From: Candidatus Wallbacteria bacterium
GTDB taxonomy: Bacteria > Muiribacteriota > UBA6191 > JACPRK01
NCBI GenBank assembly: GCA_016213845.1
Contig: JACQZN010000028.1
Coordinates: 124,001-188,000, forward strand
Length of the DNA: 64,000 nucleotides
Direction: 5' to 3'
Position 1 is the first letter of the stretch. Each line of letters opens with the position of its first letter. A program made the position numbers and the translations under genes. The notes beneath the pieces are model-generated. The model searched no databases. It saw nothing but the letters and a program-made list of their open reading frames with translations, and was not told the origin of the DNA. Below are positions 15,737 to 26,800 of this stretch, piece by piece.

Positions 15737-17152
15737 ATGACTCATCAGAGCCCCCTGAGGAACTTCCTGAGGACCCTCGCCCGGGCGACCTGTGTCGCGG
15801 GGGCGCTGGCGCTCGTCGCCGGGATCAACTGGGTCGCCACGCGGGAGAATCGCCGCTTCGATCTCACGGCCCGCAAGGTCCACTCGCTGGGCGAGAAGAC
15901 CCTCCAGATCCTGAGAGGCTTGAAGTCCCCGATCTCCATCACCGCCCTCTACCCCGGCGTGGCCCCCGAGGCGGTGGCCGATCTCCTGGGCGAGTTCCGC
16001 CGGGCGGCCGGCGGCATCCTCACGACTGAAATCGTCGACCCACTCCAGAACCTGGGCTACGCCGCCCAGTTCGGAAACCGGATCGACGCGCAGGAGCGGC
16101 GTGTGGTCATCCAGGCCGGCAAGGCTCGCGAGGAGATCGACTGCACCGATACCCCGCTGGACGAGGGCCGTCTCGCCAGCGCCATCTACCGCGCCGTAAC
16201 GGAGTCGAGCACCGTTTACTTCCTCCGTGGGCACAACGAGTACGAGTTCGAGAGCCCTGAGCCCGACGGGCTGTCGCGCCTGGCCACCTCGCTCCGGGAT
16301 CTGCAGTTCAAGGTCGAGGGGCTGGGGCTGGCGGGGGCGGGCAGCAAGGTCCCCGACGACTGCCGGGTGCTGGTGATCGCCGGCGCCCGCACGACGCCCA
16401 GTGACGAGGAGAAGAAGGAGATATCGCGATACCTGGACGACGGCGGCCACGCGCTCTTCTTGGTGGAGTCCGCGATCCGCACTCCGTCCGGCACGCTCAC
16501 GGAGCAGGAGCAGCGCGCCAACCCCACCTGGAACGACGTGCTCTCCCGCTGGGGCGTCACGATGGGCGACGACGTTGCCGTCGACATCTCCAACCACATG
16601 GGGCAGGACATCGGCTGCCCGGCTACCAGCAAGTATCCCGACCACGACAAGATCGTGAAGGGCCTGGGCATCACCTTCTACGTGCGTCCCCGCAGCATCT
16701 CCTTCGTGAAGCCTTCGGATCGCCAGGTGCTCTTTGCGCCGCTGGTGCAGACAGTGAGCGGCGAGACGAGCTGGGCCGAGACCGACCGGACCCTTTACGT
16801 CCATTTCGACGAAGGCCAGGACCTCCGCGGCCCGGTCACCATCGGCTCCGTGCTCCTTCAGGACCCGAAGACCTGGAAGGACGGGAAGGCGACCAAGCTG
16901 GTCGTCCTCGGCGACGCCGACTTCGTCACCAACCAGTACACCAATCGCTACAGCAATCTGGACCTGGTCGTGAACAGCATCGCCTGGCTGGCCCAGCGCG
17001 AGATGCTGGCCCCCGCCGAGAAGACCGGCACCCCGGAGCAACGCCTGGAGATGACCGCCGCCGACATCAAGCTCGCCGTGGCAGGGATTGCCGTCTTCCC
17101 CGTGCTGGTGATGCTGTTCGGCCTGAACGTCTGGCTGCGGAGGAGGAAGTAG
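15737..17152 (+). CDS. GldG-like ABC-associated periplasmic protein
   Basis: 471 residues. An N-terminal membrane helix (about 18-36) is followed by RRFDLTARKVHSLGEKTLQILRGL, the hallmark opening of GldG/DUF4350-type proteins. A long extracytoplasmic region includes VYFLRGHNEYEFE and DDGGHALFLVES, and there is a C-terminal membrane helix before RRRK. These proteins accompany GldA/GldF-type exporters. The ATG at 15737 has AAAGGA upstream. The TAG stop at 17150-17152 is eight bases from the first unit of a CAGTAGT/CAGTAGC heptamer array. Confidence 0.9.
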   Translation: MTHQSPLRNFLRTLARATCVAGALALVAGINWVATRENRRFDLTARKVHSLGEKTLQILRGLKSPISITALYPGVAPEAVADLLGEFRRAAGGILTTEIVDPLQNLGYAAQFGNRIDAQERRVVIQAGKAREEIDCTDTPLDEGRLASAIYRAVTESSTVYFLRGHNEYEFESPEPDGLSRLATSLRDLQFKVEGLGLAGAGSKVPDDCRVLVIAGARTTPSDEEKKEISRYLDDGGHALFLVESAIRTPSGTLTEQEQRANPTWNDVLSRWGVTMGDDVAVDISNHMGQDIGCPATSKYPDHDKIVKGLGITFYVRPRSISFVKPSDRQVLFAPLVQTVSGETSWAETDRTLYVHFDEGQDLRGPVTIGSVLLQDPKTWKDGKATKLVVLGDADFVTNQYTNRYSNLDLVVNSIAWLAQREMLAPAEKTGTPEQRLEMTAADIKLAVAGIAVFPVLVMLFGLNVWLRRRK

Positions 17153-17159
17153 CCAGAAG

Positions 17160-17690
17160 CAGTAGTCAGTAGCCAGTAGTCAGTAGCCAGTAGGCGAGGG
17201 AGAGCTCAGGGAAGAGAGACGCGTCTTCCCGGGGGAGCGGACAGGATGAGTCGGTCGAAGCGGTTCGAAGATCTGGCTGTCTGGCAGCGGGCCCACACGT
17301 GGGTTCTGGCCGTGTACAAGCACACGGCGCTCTTCCCTCGTCACGAGCTCTTCGGTCTCACGTCCCAGTGGCGGAGAGCAGCGGTGTCCGTCCCCTCTTC
17401 GATCGCCGAGGGTTTCAAAAAACGAACAAAGCCCGAAAAGGCTCGCTACTACAACATCGCCCAGGCCTCACTCGAGGAATGCCGCTACTACGCAATCCTC
17501 TCACGCGATCTGGGCTACGGCGACACGATGGCCCTCTCGTCCGAGTTAGACGAGATCAGCCGGATGCTCGAAGCGTACCTTAGCCGGATGCTCGCGACCA
17601 TGCCCCCGCGCTGAAGATGCCCTGGTTCCAGGTTGACGTGTCCCCGCGAGTCCTACTGACTACTGGCTACTGACTACTGACTACTCCTAC
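17160..17690. mobile_element. Candidate element: four-helix-bundle gene between inverted heptamer arrays
   Basis: 17160-17194 holds five CAGTAGT/CAGTAGC units. 17652-17690 holds the reverse complement (CTACTGA, CTACTGG) in about five and a half units. Between them lies one complete gene of the S23/IVP four-helix-bundle family. The unit is inserted between the stop codons of two convergent genes, and each arm touches or nearly touches one stop. No transposase or target-site duplication is visible. Calling it mobile is an inference from symmetry and precise placement. Confidence 0.6.
17246..17614 (+). CDS. Four-helix-bundle protein, S23/IVP (bAvd-like) family
   Basis: 122 residues, standard length for the family first described in 23S rRNA intervening sequences. 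Diagnostic stretches are FEDLAVWQRAHTWVLAVY near the N-terminus, LFGLTSQWRRAAVSVPSSIAEGFKK in the middle and YYNIAQASLEECRYYAILSRDLGY after it. Four helices and a conserved basic face are expected; the fold resembles Avd of diversity-generating retroelements. The ATG follows GGAG by eight bases. It is not inside an rRNA gene, and no reverse transcriptase or template/variable repeat pair is nearby. Its role is unknown; the flanking inverted heptamer arrays suggest a link with repeat maintenance or spread. Confidence 0.93.
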   Translation: MSRSKRFEDLAVWQRAHTWVLAVYKHTALFPRHELFGLTSQWRRAAVSVPSSIAEGFKKRTKPEKARYYNIAQASLEECRYYAILSRDLGYGDTMALSSELDEISRMLEAYLSRMLATMPPR

Positions 17691-19072
17691 CGGAATCCCG
17701 GCACCGGATCGAGCAGATACGGGAATACGCTCTGGAAGGCTCCGCTGGAGGCGTCGTTCCTGTCCACGCCGTCGGTCAGCGACTTGCCGTTCGGGGTGTC
17801 GGTGAAGCCGGTGACGAGGACCCCGCCGACGGCGCGCAGCGAGATATCGACCACGTCGTCCACGGGGCGCCGGCCGTTCGGATAGCCCTGCAAGTCGCCG
17901 GCGATGACGCCGAGAGGGTTCGGGCTGGGCGTGATCGGCGTGGCCATGTTGAGCCGGATCATCTCGGCTGGCCGGACGTTTGCCGGCTGGTTGAGGCCGG
18001 GGACGCCCGTCAAGAAGACCTGCACCAGGTCATTGCGCGGGGTGGCCGGAACCCTGAGCCCGTAGACCAAGGTGTAGAGCCGCGCCAGCTCGGGATCGGT
18101 CACGTAGGAGAGAAACTGAGCGTCGTCCCGCGGGTTGGAGCCGTTGAACTTGTCTTTGTCTTTCAGTGGGATGACCACCTCGTTGACCAGCGGCATCGCC
18201 AGCCTCGAGACCTGGACGAACGCGCCGCGCTCCGTCGAGAACCTGGGCGGCCGGTCGCGCAGGATGCGAACGGCCGGGCGGCTCGCCGTCGACCAGACGC
18301 CCGCGATGCCGGTGTTGTTGGCCGCCGCGGAGAGCGTGCTGATCGGGACCTCCAGAATGATGGAGTGCACGTTGGCGCCTGCCAGGCCGTCCACCCCGAG
18401 GGAACCCGGGCTGTTCACCGGCCGTAGACCGAGCAGGTCGAAGATGCTGCCCAGGTCCGCAAAGAACGGCTCCTCGCGCTGACCGCAGAAGACCTTGGCG
18501 TTCCCGTGCGCGGGCAGCGTGTTGATCGCGGCGTTGGCCAGGGTCGCGTAGTTCGGCGTGGAGCGCGGCCCGATGTTCACGGGCGGGCACGCCAAGTTGG
18601 TGCCCAGCACCTGCGCCGACTGCCCTTCCCTGAGCAGTGTGAGCGTATAGGTCTGCTTCACGTTCCAGTCGGCGTCCGTCAGGTTGTCGATGACGCCTGT
18701 GTTGTAGAGAAACGTGCTGCCATTGCCGACCGTCGTCGTGAACCGGAACTGATAGGTCAGGTCCGGCAGCGCGTCGCCGTCGTTGTCGACCTTGAGCTCG
18801 TAGAGCACGTTGTCGTCGAACTTCCAGAAGTTCGGCCCGCTCTGCGGAAACTGCAGCGGGATGAAGTTGGCGATGATGCAGACCCGGTCGCCCGCCACGC
18901 GGAAGAAGTAGACATCGGTGTTGTCCGACAGCGGGTCTTGGCTGATCAGGGGCGCTTCCCGGTGGCTGGATGCCAGCGCCGGCGCGGAAAGGCCCAGCCC
19001 TAGCGCCAGCAGCGCTACCAACAGCGCCCAGCCGCCACCCGTACGACGCCACGTCTGCCAAATCGAATTCAT
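17687..19072 (-). CDS. DUF4331 family exported protein
   Basis: 461 residues. The signal peptide ends at about residue 31 (LGLSAPALA). The mature protein begins ASSHREAPLISQDPLSDNTDVYFF, the defining SHREAP motif of DUF4331. The conserved middle (LHS-type NVHSIILEVP) and the end (LTDGVDRND) also match the family. The biochemical role is unknown. The ATG at 19072 was preferred because AGGAG lies four bases upstream; longer frames add no signal-like sequence. The TAG stop touches a heptamer array. It is divergent from a TPR gene, a pairing that suggests joint function. Confidence 0.9.
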   Translation of the reverse strand: MNSIWQTWRRTGGGWALLVALLALGLGLSAPALASSHREAPLISQDPLSDNTDVYFFRVAGDRVCIIANFIPLQFPQSGPNFWKFDDNVLYELKVDNDGDALPDLTYQFRFTTTVGNGSTFLYNTGVIDNLTDADWNVKQTYTLTLLREGQSAQVLGTNLACPPVNIGPRSTPNYATLANAAINTLPAHGNAKVFCGQREEPFFADLGSIFDLLGLRPVNSPGSLGVDGLAGANVHSIILEVPISTLSAAANNTGIAGVWSTASRPAVRILRDRPPRFSTERGAFVQVSRLAMPLVNEVVIPLKDKDKFNGSNPRDDAQFLSYVTDPELARLYTLVYGLRVPATPRNDLVQVFLTGVPGLNQPANVRPAEMIRLNMATPITPSPNPLGVIAGDLQGYPNGRRPVDDVVDISLRAVGGVLVTGFTDTPNGKSLTDGVDRNDASSGAFQSVFPYLLDPVPGFR

Positions 19073-19197
19073 CCTGCTCCTCTTCACGTGCGACTCCTTG
19101 CTCACGTAGCTCTGCGGGTCTTCCCTTTCTAGCAGGAATCCTGCCTGCTCGCCTGAGATCAGGCCGCCCGATGATACACTATCTGTCCGAATCGACG

Positions 19198-20532
19198 ATG
19201 ATGTGTCCGAACACCGAGCTCCGCCACCTGTCCATCCGGCTTCCGCCGCCAGGGCGGACACGCTCGCGGCGGGCACGTCGCTTCTTGCCAGCTCTCCTGG
19301 CCCTGGCGACGCTAGCTTCGCCCACGCTGGCGGCTCCTCGGTCGACGGGCGTCATCGATTCCATCCGTGCCGAGATCGGCCGGCTGTCGCGGGCCCTGGA
19401 GCAACGCCCCGCAGATTTGCGGGCCCTTTCTCTCTTGGCCGAAGCCTATCTTCGGGAGGCCCAGGTCACCGGCGACTCCTCAGGCCACGCCAGTGCCGAT
19501 GCCGCCATCCGGCGAGCCCTCGCCATCGATCCTCAGGACTACGCGGCACTCGCCGCCAAGGGTTGGGTCGAGCACGCCCAGCACCGCTTTAGGGAAGCCG
19601 AGGCCTCCGCGCGCAGGGCCATTGCCCTGGCGCCCGAAGCTGGCCGCAACTACGCGCTGCTCTCCGACGCGCTTCTGGAGCTGGGCCGATACGACGAGGC
19701 TGTCCAGGCGCTCCAAGGGTTGCTGGACCGCCAGCCCGGGCCGGCCGGCTACAGCCGGGCCGCTCACATCCGGTTCCTCCACGGCGATCTCGATGGCGCA
19801 CTGGAGATGGTGGAACTGGGGCTCGAGTCCGCGCTCAGCGGCGGCGCGCGCGACCTGGCCGCCTGGCTCTACACGCAGGCCGGGGAGCTCCACGCCGTCC
19901 GCGGCGACGTCGTCCGATCGCGCCGATCGCTGGAGCTTGCGCAACTCCAGGTGCCCGGCTACTTCCGTGCCGCCGGCCCGCTGGCGCGATTGCTTGCCAA
20001 CCAGGGCCAACTGGACACAGCCCGCAGCGTGCTCACCGCCACACTCCAGCAGTTCGAGGACGCCGCCCTCCTGGCCACCCTCGAGGATCTCGAGACGCTT
20101 CGGGGCGACGAGGCTGCTGCCCGAGCTGCCGGCCAGCGGCTCGAAACTCTGGCCAAGCTCGACCTGGCCCGGCACGGCCGCATCGACCGCGCCCTGGCCC
20201 TGGCAGATCTGGAACACGCCCGCAACCTGGAGCGCGCCACGGCCGCCGCCGAGGCCGAGTACCGCGAGCGCCCCGACATCTACAGCGCAGACGCGCTCGG
20301 CTTGGCCCGGCTGCGCGCCGGCCGAACGGCCGAGGCGCTGGTGCTCTCGAAAGAGGCGCTCAGGCTGGGGACGCCCGATCCCATTCTTCACTATCACATG
20401 GCCCTGGCGTTCGAAGCCGCCGGCCGGACACGGGAAGCCCAGGAGAGCCGGGCGAACGCTCGCCGTTTCGGGGCCGCGCTTCCACCTCGAGTGTTCAAGC
20501 TGCTGGAGAACGGAGCTCCCACCCCACGGTGA
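19198..20532 (+). CDS. Exported tetratricopeptide-repeat protein
   Basis: 444 residues. A basic region (RTRSRRARR) and hydrophobic segment (FLPALLALATLASPTLAA) form a signal peptide. The rest is helical repeats: TPR-like units are readable at SLLAEAYLREAQ, ALAAKGWVEHAQHRFREAEASARRAIALAPEAG, YALLSDALLELGRYDEAVQALQGLL and further copies to the C-terminus. It probably acts as a protein-binding scaffold in the periplasm. Two consecutive ATGs (19198, 19201) are possible starts and neither has a strong ribosome site. The divergent neighbour encodes the DUF4331 protein, with 125 bp between them. Confidence 0.88.
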   Translation: MMCPNTELRHLSIRLPPPGRTRSRRARRFLPALLALATLASPTLAAPRSTGVIDSIRAEIGRLSRALEQRPADLRALSLLAEAYLREAQVTGDSSGHASADAAIRRALAIDPQDYAALAAKGWVEHAQHRFREAEASARRAIALAPEAGRNYALLSDALLELGRYDEAVQALQGLLDRQPGPAGYSRAAHIRFLHGDLDGALEMVELGLESALSGGARDLAAWLYTQAGELHAVRGDVVRSRRSLELAQLQVPGYFRAAGPLARLLANQGQLDTARSVLTATLQQFEDAALLATLEDLETLRGDEAAARAAGQRLETLAKLDLARHGRIDRALALADLEHARNLERATAAAEAEYRERPDIYSADALGLARLRAGRTAEALVLSKEALRLGTPDPILHYHMALAFEAAGRTREAQESRANARRFGAALPPRVFKLLENGAPTPR

Positions 20533-20542
20533 CTCCAGGACA

Positions 20543-20572
20543 TGCACCGAAAGGTGCACCGATTGGTGCACC
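20543..20572. terminator. Interlocking GGTGCACC palindromes after the TPR gene
   Basis: TGCACC-GAAA-GGTGCA forms a 6-bp hairpin with a GAAA tetraloop. It overlaps a second hairpin, GGTGCACC-GATT-GGTGCACC, with an 8-bp stem. The two structures exclude each other. They start 10 bases after the TPR stop and lack a T-tract. They could be a transcription stop or a tandem operator for the giant gene downstream. The rest of the 319-bp gap (20573-20851) shows no gene and no promoter that I could recognise. Confidence 0.5.
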
Positions 20573-20851
20573 ACGTTCCGAACCAGTGAGCAGGTTCCTG
20601 GCTGGCGAGGCTTGCTGGGCGTCCCAGTATCCGCGCGCCGGCTGCCACCGCGGGTCGATGATGCGCGATCTGGGGGCCTCGCACTCGACATCTTGTCCTG
20701 CGGTCGCTACGAACGCGCGTCACCAAAGGCCAGCCCCGATCATGGCCGAGGTCTTGCCAAGAGCGATCCGGGTTGCTTGCGCCCGGACGGCGAATTAATG
20801 GAAAAACGATGACCCTTACCGGGTTTCTCGACAGACGGGAGTAGAGCTGCG

Positions 20852-23800
20852 ATGCCGGAAACGACCAGTCTTGCCAGCGGTGGTGTCCTCGATGTGCAGG
20901 GGCTGTCGCAGCACGGTCGCAAACCCGCAAGCGCGGCGAGCCCATTCTGGATGCGGCTTCTGGCCATCTCTCTCTGCGCGTTCTTCGCTCCGGTCGATGC
21001 GCTGGCCCAGGAGTACCGGATTCCCGTCCGCGTCACGACCACGGGTGACAAGTCCCGCAGGACGGGCGTGCGCGTTCGCATCCTCAACACGACCACGGCG
21101 TCCGAAGTCAGTGCGGTGAGCAACCTGAACGTCAACTGCAACGCCGTGACGAATCCCGGCGAGGGCACGTTCCGCGTCAGCTTGCCGACAACCCAGATCT
21201 CCACAGGGGACACTCTCAAGTTCTTCCTCTCGGAAATCTCCAACGGTATCTCCGCGACCGCCCATATCTTCGACACCGGCGTGACGATGGCTGCCGCGCC
21301 CGGCCCAATCACCGAGACCGTGAAGGTCCTGCCGGACCCGAGCGGAGAGATCAACACGCTCACAGGCACCATCGTCAATGCGTCGAGCACCCAGGTCCCG
21401 GGCGTTGCCGTCCAGGCCAGCGTCATTCACTTCCAGTCGACGGCCGTCAACTTGACGGGATTTCCGCCCTCGCAGAGCACGACGGTGCATCCTGACTTCT
21501 GCATCACCCAGGGGTTTGCCGAGCTGTTTCCGGGCACCTACATCATCCCGAGCGACACCTCCGTGGATGGCCTGGACATCGCCCTCGGGCCCATCGCAGC
21601 CGGAGACGCCATCCGTCTGGAGCTGGTCTACCCCCAGACTTCGAGCGCTGTCGTCGCCGATGGCCGCTGCACGGACGGGCCCTACACGACCCGCACGTGC
21701 ATCCCGCAGCCAGAGCTCGTGCCCTCCAGCCCTGCCGGCGAGTTTGGCACCGACCTGACGCTCAGCCGGGCCATCACGTCGAGCGACCTCAACCAAGCCG
21801 GCAACGTCGTTATGAGCTTCCTCGACCCGAACACGTTCGTCGGACTCACCTACAGCACCGATCGCAGATTCGTGGGTACCGACGAGCTCACCATCACCGC
21901 GACTTTCTTCAACCAAGCGCTGGTCGTGGGCGAGTCGACCTTCCTGACTGAGCCGCTGAACAGCACGCCCACCCTCATCATCGACCGGCCGGGCACCTCC
22001 GACGACCCCGGCACCGTCGTGCAGATGTCTCCGGTCTCCGACCCCCGGATCTCCCCGCCGATCGTTCCGTTCATCTGGACCGCGAAGTACACCCCGGCGC
22101 AGGGAAACCGGTCCACGGTGTTGGACGGTATCGCCACGGTCACCGTCAACAACGCCACCGACTACGGTAACAACCAGCTCAACTCGGCAACGGCCTCCCT
22201 CAACACCACGTTCAACCTGATCACGACCCCGCCTCGCGCCACGCTTTCCTACAGCAAGGGCGACGCCTCCCAGAACCCGCCTCACCTGCCCATCACCGGC
22301 GACCCGTTCGCCATCACGGTGGTCTTCGACACCCGCATCGACCAGACCGCCACACCCACCATCACCATTGCTCGTTCCTCGGACAGCCAGGTGATCGTCA
22401 ATGGAGGAACCCTGATCCCCCTCCTCGATGACATCACCAATAACCAGGGAATCTACGTCTTCAACTTCGATCCCGACCTGGCGGGACAGGTCACCGGCAA
22501 CTACAAGGTCACGCTGGCAGGCGCCCCAAGTCTGACTGGCGTCGCGAACGAAACCGCCCCGACCAACGACACCTTCTTCCTCGACAACTCCATCGCCACC
22601 GGGACCATCACCTTCTCCGCGTCCCCCAAGATCCCGGCCGGCTCCGTCACCATCACCGCCACCTTCGACCAGGCGGTCGACGGGCCCGTGATCGCCATCG
22701 AGCGTCCGCCCTACGGCAGCGGTTCCAACGACGTCTCCACCGTGGCGATGACGAAGGCCTGCGGCTCCTCGAAGTGCACCGTCTGGACCCACACCTACAC
22801 GGTCCTCCCCGACAACGGCTCCACCATCCTCGACCGCACGACGCCGCTCAACGAGCCGGCCGTCCTCACCATCTCGCAGGCCGTCAACGTGATCGGAAAC
22901 TCCAGCAACACGATCACGGCGACAATGGACATCGACACCAAGACGCCGGACATCACGCTCACCTACAGCGCCGTCTCGCCTTTTAAAGGCAGCCCCGCTG
23001 TCGTCACGATCACCGCGACCGCCTCCGAGGACATGGGCACGGTCCCCAACATCCTCATCACCGGCGGAACCGCCAGCGCTCTCAACGACATCAATCCGGC
23101 GCAGGCGATGACGCAGATCGACCTCAAGACGTTCACCTTCCTCTACGCCTTCAACAGCGGTGACGACGGCAACTTCACAGTCACGCTCAGTAACGCCTTC
23201 GACGTCGCCGGAAACGCTCTCGCCACAACCAACAACCGCACCTTCGCCGTAGACGCCCGCCCCGAGATCGCCTCGCTGGTCTACAGCAAGGCTTCCCAGA
23301 CTTACGGACAGGGCAGCTTCGTCGTCACGGCAACCTTCACCGAGGCGATCACGACCAGTTTCCCCACGATCCAGATTGCGGGCGGCGGCGCCGGCAACGC
23401 CAACGACGTGTCCAGCACGGCCATGACCGTCTCGGGTCCGACGCGCACGATCTGGACGTTCAGTCGAACGGTCACGCCTACCGACGACGGCGCCTTCGAC
23501 ATCACGCTGACTGCAAAGGACGACAGCGGCCAGGACTTGCTGATCCAGCCCACGAACCGCACTTTCCTGGTCGATACCTCGGTCCCGACGGCCATCATCA
23601 ACTATAACAAGACCACGCAGAACTACGCCTTCGAGACTCTTCTGCTCACGGCCACGTTCAGCGAGCCGATCACCCCGAGCGATCCGTCTCTCACGATCGC
23701 TGGCGGCACCATCGGCAACGTCAACATCGTCAACGCCGGCATGAGCGAGGTGGCGCCGTTCGACCGGACGGCGTGGACGTTCCAGAGCACGTTGGCCCCC

Positions 23801-26800
23801 GGCGACATCGACGGCAACCGGACGATCTCGCTCTCGGCCTCCGATCTCGCCGGGAACGCCGTCGGGACGCCTGGCAACCGCGTCTTTGTCGTCGACAGCA
23901 CACCGCCGGCGGTCAACAGCGTCACGTACAGCAAGACCTCGGCGGCGTACCGGGCGGAGACCTTCCAGGTGACGGTCACCTTCAGCGAGTCGATCACGCC
24001 CGGAAGTCCTTCCATCTCACTGTCCGGCGGATCGGGAGCCAACACCAACGATGTGGGCTTCACCCCCATGACTCTTGGCTCCGACCGCCAGACGTGGTCG
24101 TTCTCGCGCACCGTGATCGGGGGAGGGGTCGACGACGGGACCTTCAACGTCGGCCTCACCGCGTCGGACGCTGCGGGCAATACGCTCGCCGGGGCCATCC
24201 CGAACAGCCAGTTCCAGATCGATACCGTGGCGCCTGTTGTGGCGCTTCTCGAGTACAACAAGGTGAGCCAGGCGTACTCCGCGGAGACCTTCCAGGTCAC
24301 GGCCACCTTCAGCGAGGACATCACTCCGGTGTCGCCGCAGATTCAGCTCGCAGGTGGCGGGGCGGGAACGAACAATGACGTGGCCGCCAGCAGCATGATT
24401 GTCCCGGGGGCCGATCTCCGAGTTTGGAATTTCAGCCGCACCGTCATTGGCGCCTCCGTCGACGACGGATCGTTTGGGTTGACGCTGACGGCCACCGATA
24501 ACGCGGGCAACGCGCTGGCTTCTCAGGCGACGAACAACACCTTCACGGTGGACACGGCCCGGCCCACGGTCGCGCTCTCCTACAGCAAATCCTCCTCGGC
24601 GGTCAGCAGCGGGGTCCTCATCATCACGGCGACCTTCAACGAAGACATCGCCGTGGGGCCGTCCCTGTCGATCGATCGCCCGGGTTCCGGGGGCGACCTG
24701 GCCGCCACGGCCATGAGCGCAACGCCGGATGCGAAGGTCTGGCTCTTCTTCCACACGGTCACCGTCCAGGATGGCACGACCTTCTTCGATGGCGCCGCAA
24801 TCGCCACGGTTTCAGGCGGTCAGGACGCCGCCGGGAATCTGAACCTGGGCGCTTCCAACAACTCCTTCACCATCGACACGGTCGCCCCGACGCCCACGCT
24901 CACCTTCAATCAGACGAACCCCTTCGTGGCCGGAGCCCTGACGATCACGGCGACGTTCTCGGAGGTGCTTTCGACGACGCCGACGATCCGCGTCGCCGGA
25001 CCGTCCGGGGTCAACAACCAGGGTCCCACTCTGATGACGAACCGCTGCGGAGCGTTCCCCTGCGACACGTGGAGCTTCAGCTATCCCTCCGGCGTGCAGA
25101 GCGGCAACGATGGCTCGTTCACCGTCACGCTCAGCACCGCGCAGGATGCGGCTGGCAACAACTCGGTGCAGGCCAGCAATCGTGTGTTCGGCATCCTCAC
25201 CCAGCCCAGCCCTCCTCGCAGCATCCCGATCAAGGTCATCAATCCTGGAATCGGACTTTCCAGCCGACGCCAGGCGATGCGCGTCCGGGCCTTCAACACG
25301 ACCATCCAGGCCCTCGCCGGGACCGCCACGAACGTGGTCTTGGGCGCCACCACGTCGATCTCGGTCTCGGGCGTATCGACTGGCGACTCGCTCAGCTTCT
25401 ACATCGACCAGATCCAGAGCTCCAACAGCGTCGTCTCGACCTTCGTCTTCGACACAGGCCACACGTATGGCGTGGAAGATGCCACGGCCACGATCGCCCT
25501 TCAGATCCTCACCGACCCCTCGGGCGAAGTTGACCTTACCGGCTTCCTCAGGACCGATCAGGGAGCGTTCATCGCCGGGAAGGACATTCAACTCACGCTC
25601 CACCACTTCGAGATCAACTCTCAGCCGTTCACCGGCAACTTCGAGCAGGAGCTGGTCTTTCCGACCATTCGACGGACGCAGAGCTTCGCGGAGCTCTTCC
25701 CAGGCAAGTACAGCGCTTCCGATGTCGGGCCGCTGCTGGTTGGAGATGCCGTCAAGGTCACGCTCCGAGAGGACGCCTCCGGGCCGCAGACGCCCCTCGG
25801 CAACGACAATCCGGCCTGCGCCTTCAACGCCTCCGACTGCACGCGTGCCCCGAGTCTCTACCCGGATCCGCGAGCCGGCAGCCCCGCAAACGACCGGGGA
25901 TATCCGAGCGTGGACGTCGCGCTCGGCCGCGCCTTGGTCCAGGGCGACTTCACCCCGGGTGTCGACGTCAGGCTCGACTGGCTCGATCCCAGTTTCTGGG
26001 TCGGCCTGACCTACAGCAAGGACCGCACTCTGGTCAACTCGGGCCCGCTGCAGATCACGGCCACTTTCTACAACTCCGACTACGCGGTGCAAGCCTCCGA
26101 GTTGATCCGGGAGCCTCTGGCGACCACGCCGTCCCTCTTCATCGACCGTCAAGGCAGCGGGGATACACCCTGCTGCTACGAGATGAAGATGTCCGGAACC
26201 GACCCCTCCATCTGGACGACTACCTACCAGGTCGTTCCTGCAAACCGAACCACAATCCAAGACGGGTCGGCCCTCGTTCGCGTCACCAACGCTGTCGACT
26301 TTGGCGGTAACACCTACTCGCAGACCACCACGAACTCGCAGAACACCTCCTTCGATACCCTGACCGTGCCTGCCCTGGCGACGCTCACCTACAGCCGCGG
26401 GAAGACGACCCTGAATCCCCCTCAACTGCCCGCCTTCCCGATGACCATCACGGTCACGTTCGACCAGCAGATCACGCAAGCGTCCAGGCCCAAGATCTTC
26501 ATCACCAGCAGCAACTCCATCCCGAGCGTCAACGACGTCAACGGGAACGACCTGATCTTCGTCTCGGCCGCGCCGGGGCAAAGCATCTTCTCCTTCAACT
26601 ACACGCCGACTGCGACTTCGCCAGTCAACGGCGCCTCTCTCGCGGGTACCTACATCGTCACGCCGACCCAGGCCTTCAATCTGGTCGGCCTCGAAAACGA
26701 CCGCACGCCCGTGCAGCCGCTCTTCGACCTCGACATCTCGCGTGCCACGCCCACCCTCTCCTACTCGAAGAGCGGGTTCCCCGCTACCACCGTCGCCGCC

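Noticed and set aside
17246..17614. A diversity-generating retroelement based on the Avd-like gene
   Set aside because: No reverse transcriptase, no template/variable repeat pair and no C-type lectin target gene are present. Only the four-helix-bundle gene supports it.
20573..20851. A cyclic di-GMP or other riboswitch in the leader of the giant gene
   Set aside because: The region was read for the GEMM-type core and other common motifs, and none could be matched with confidence.
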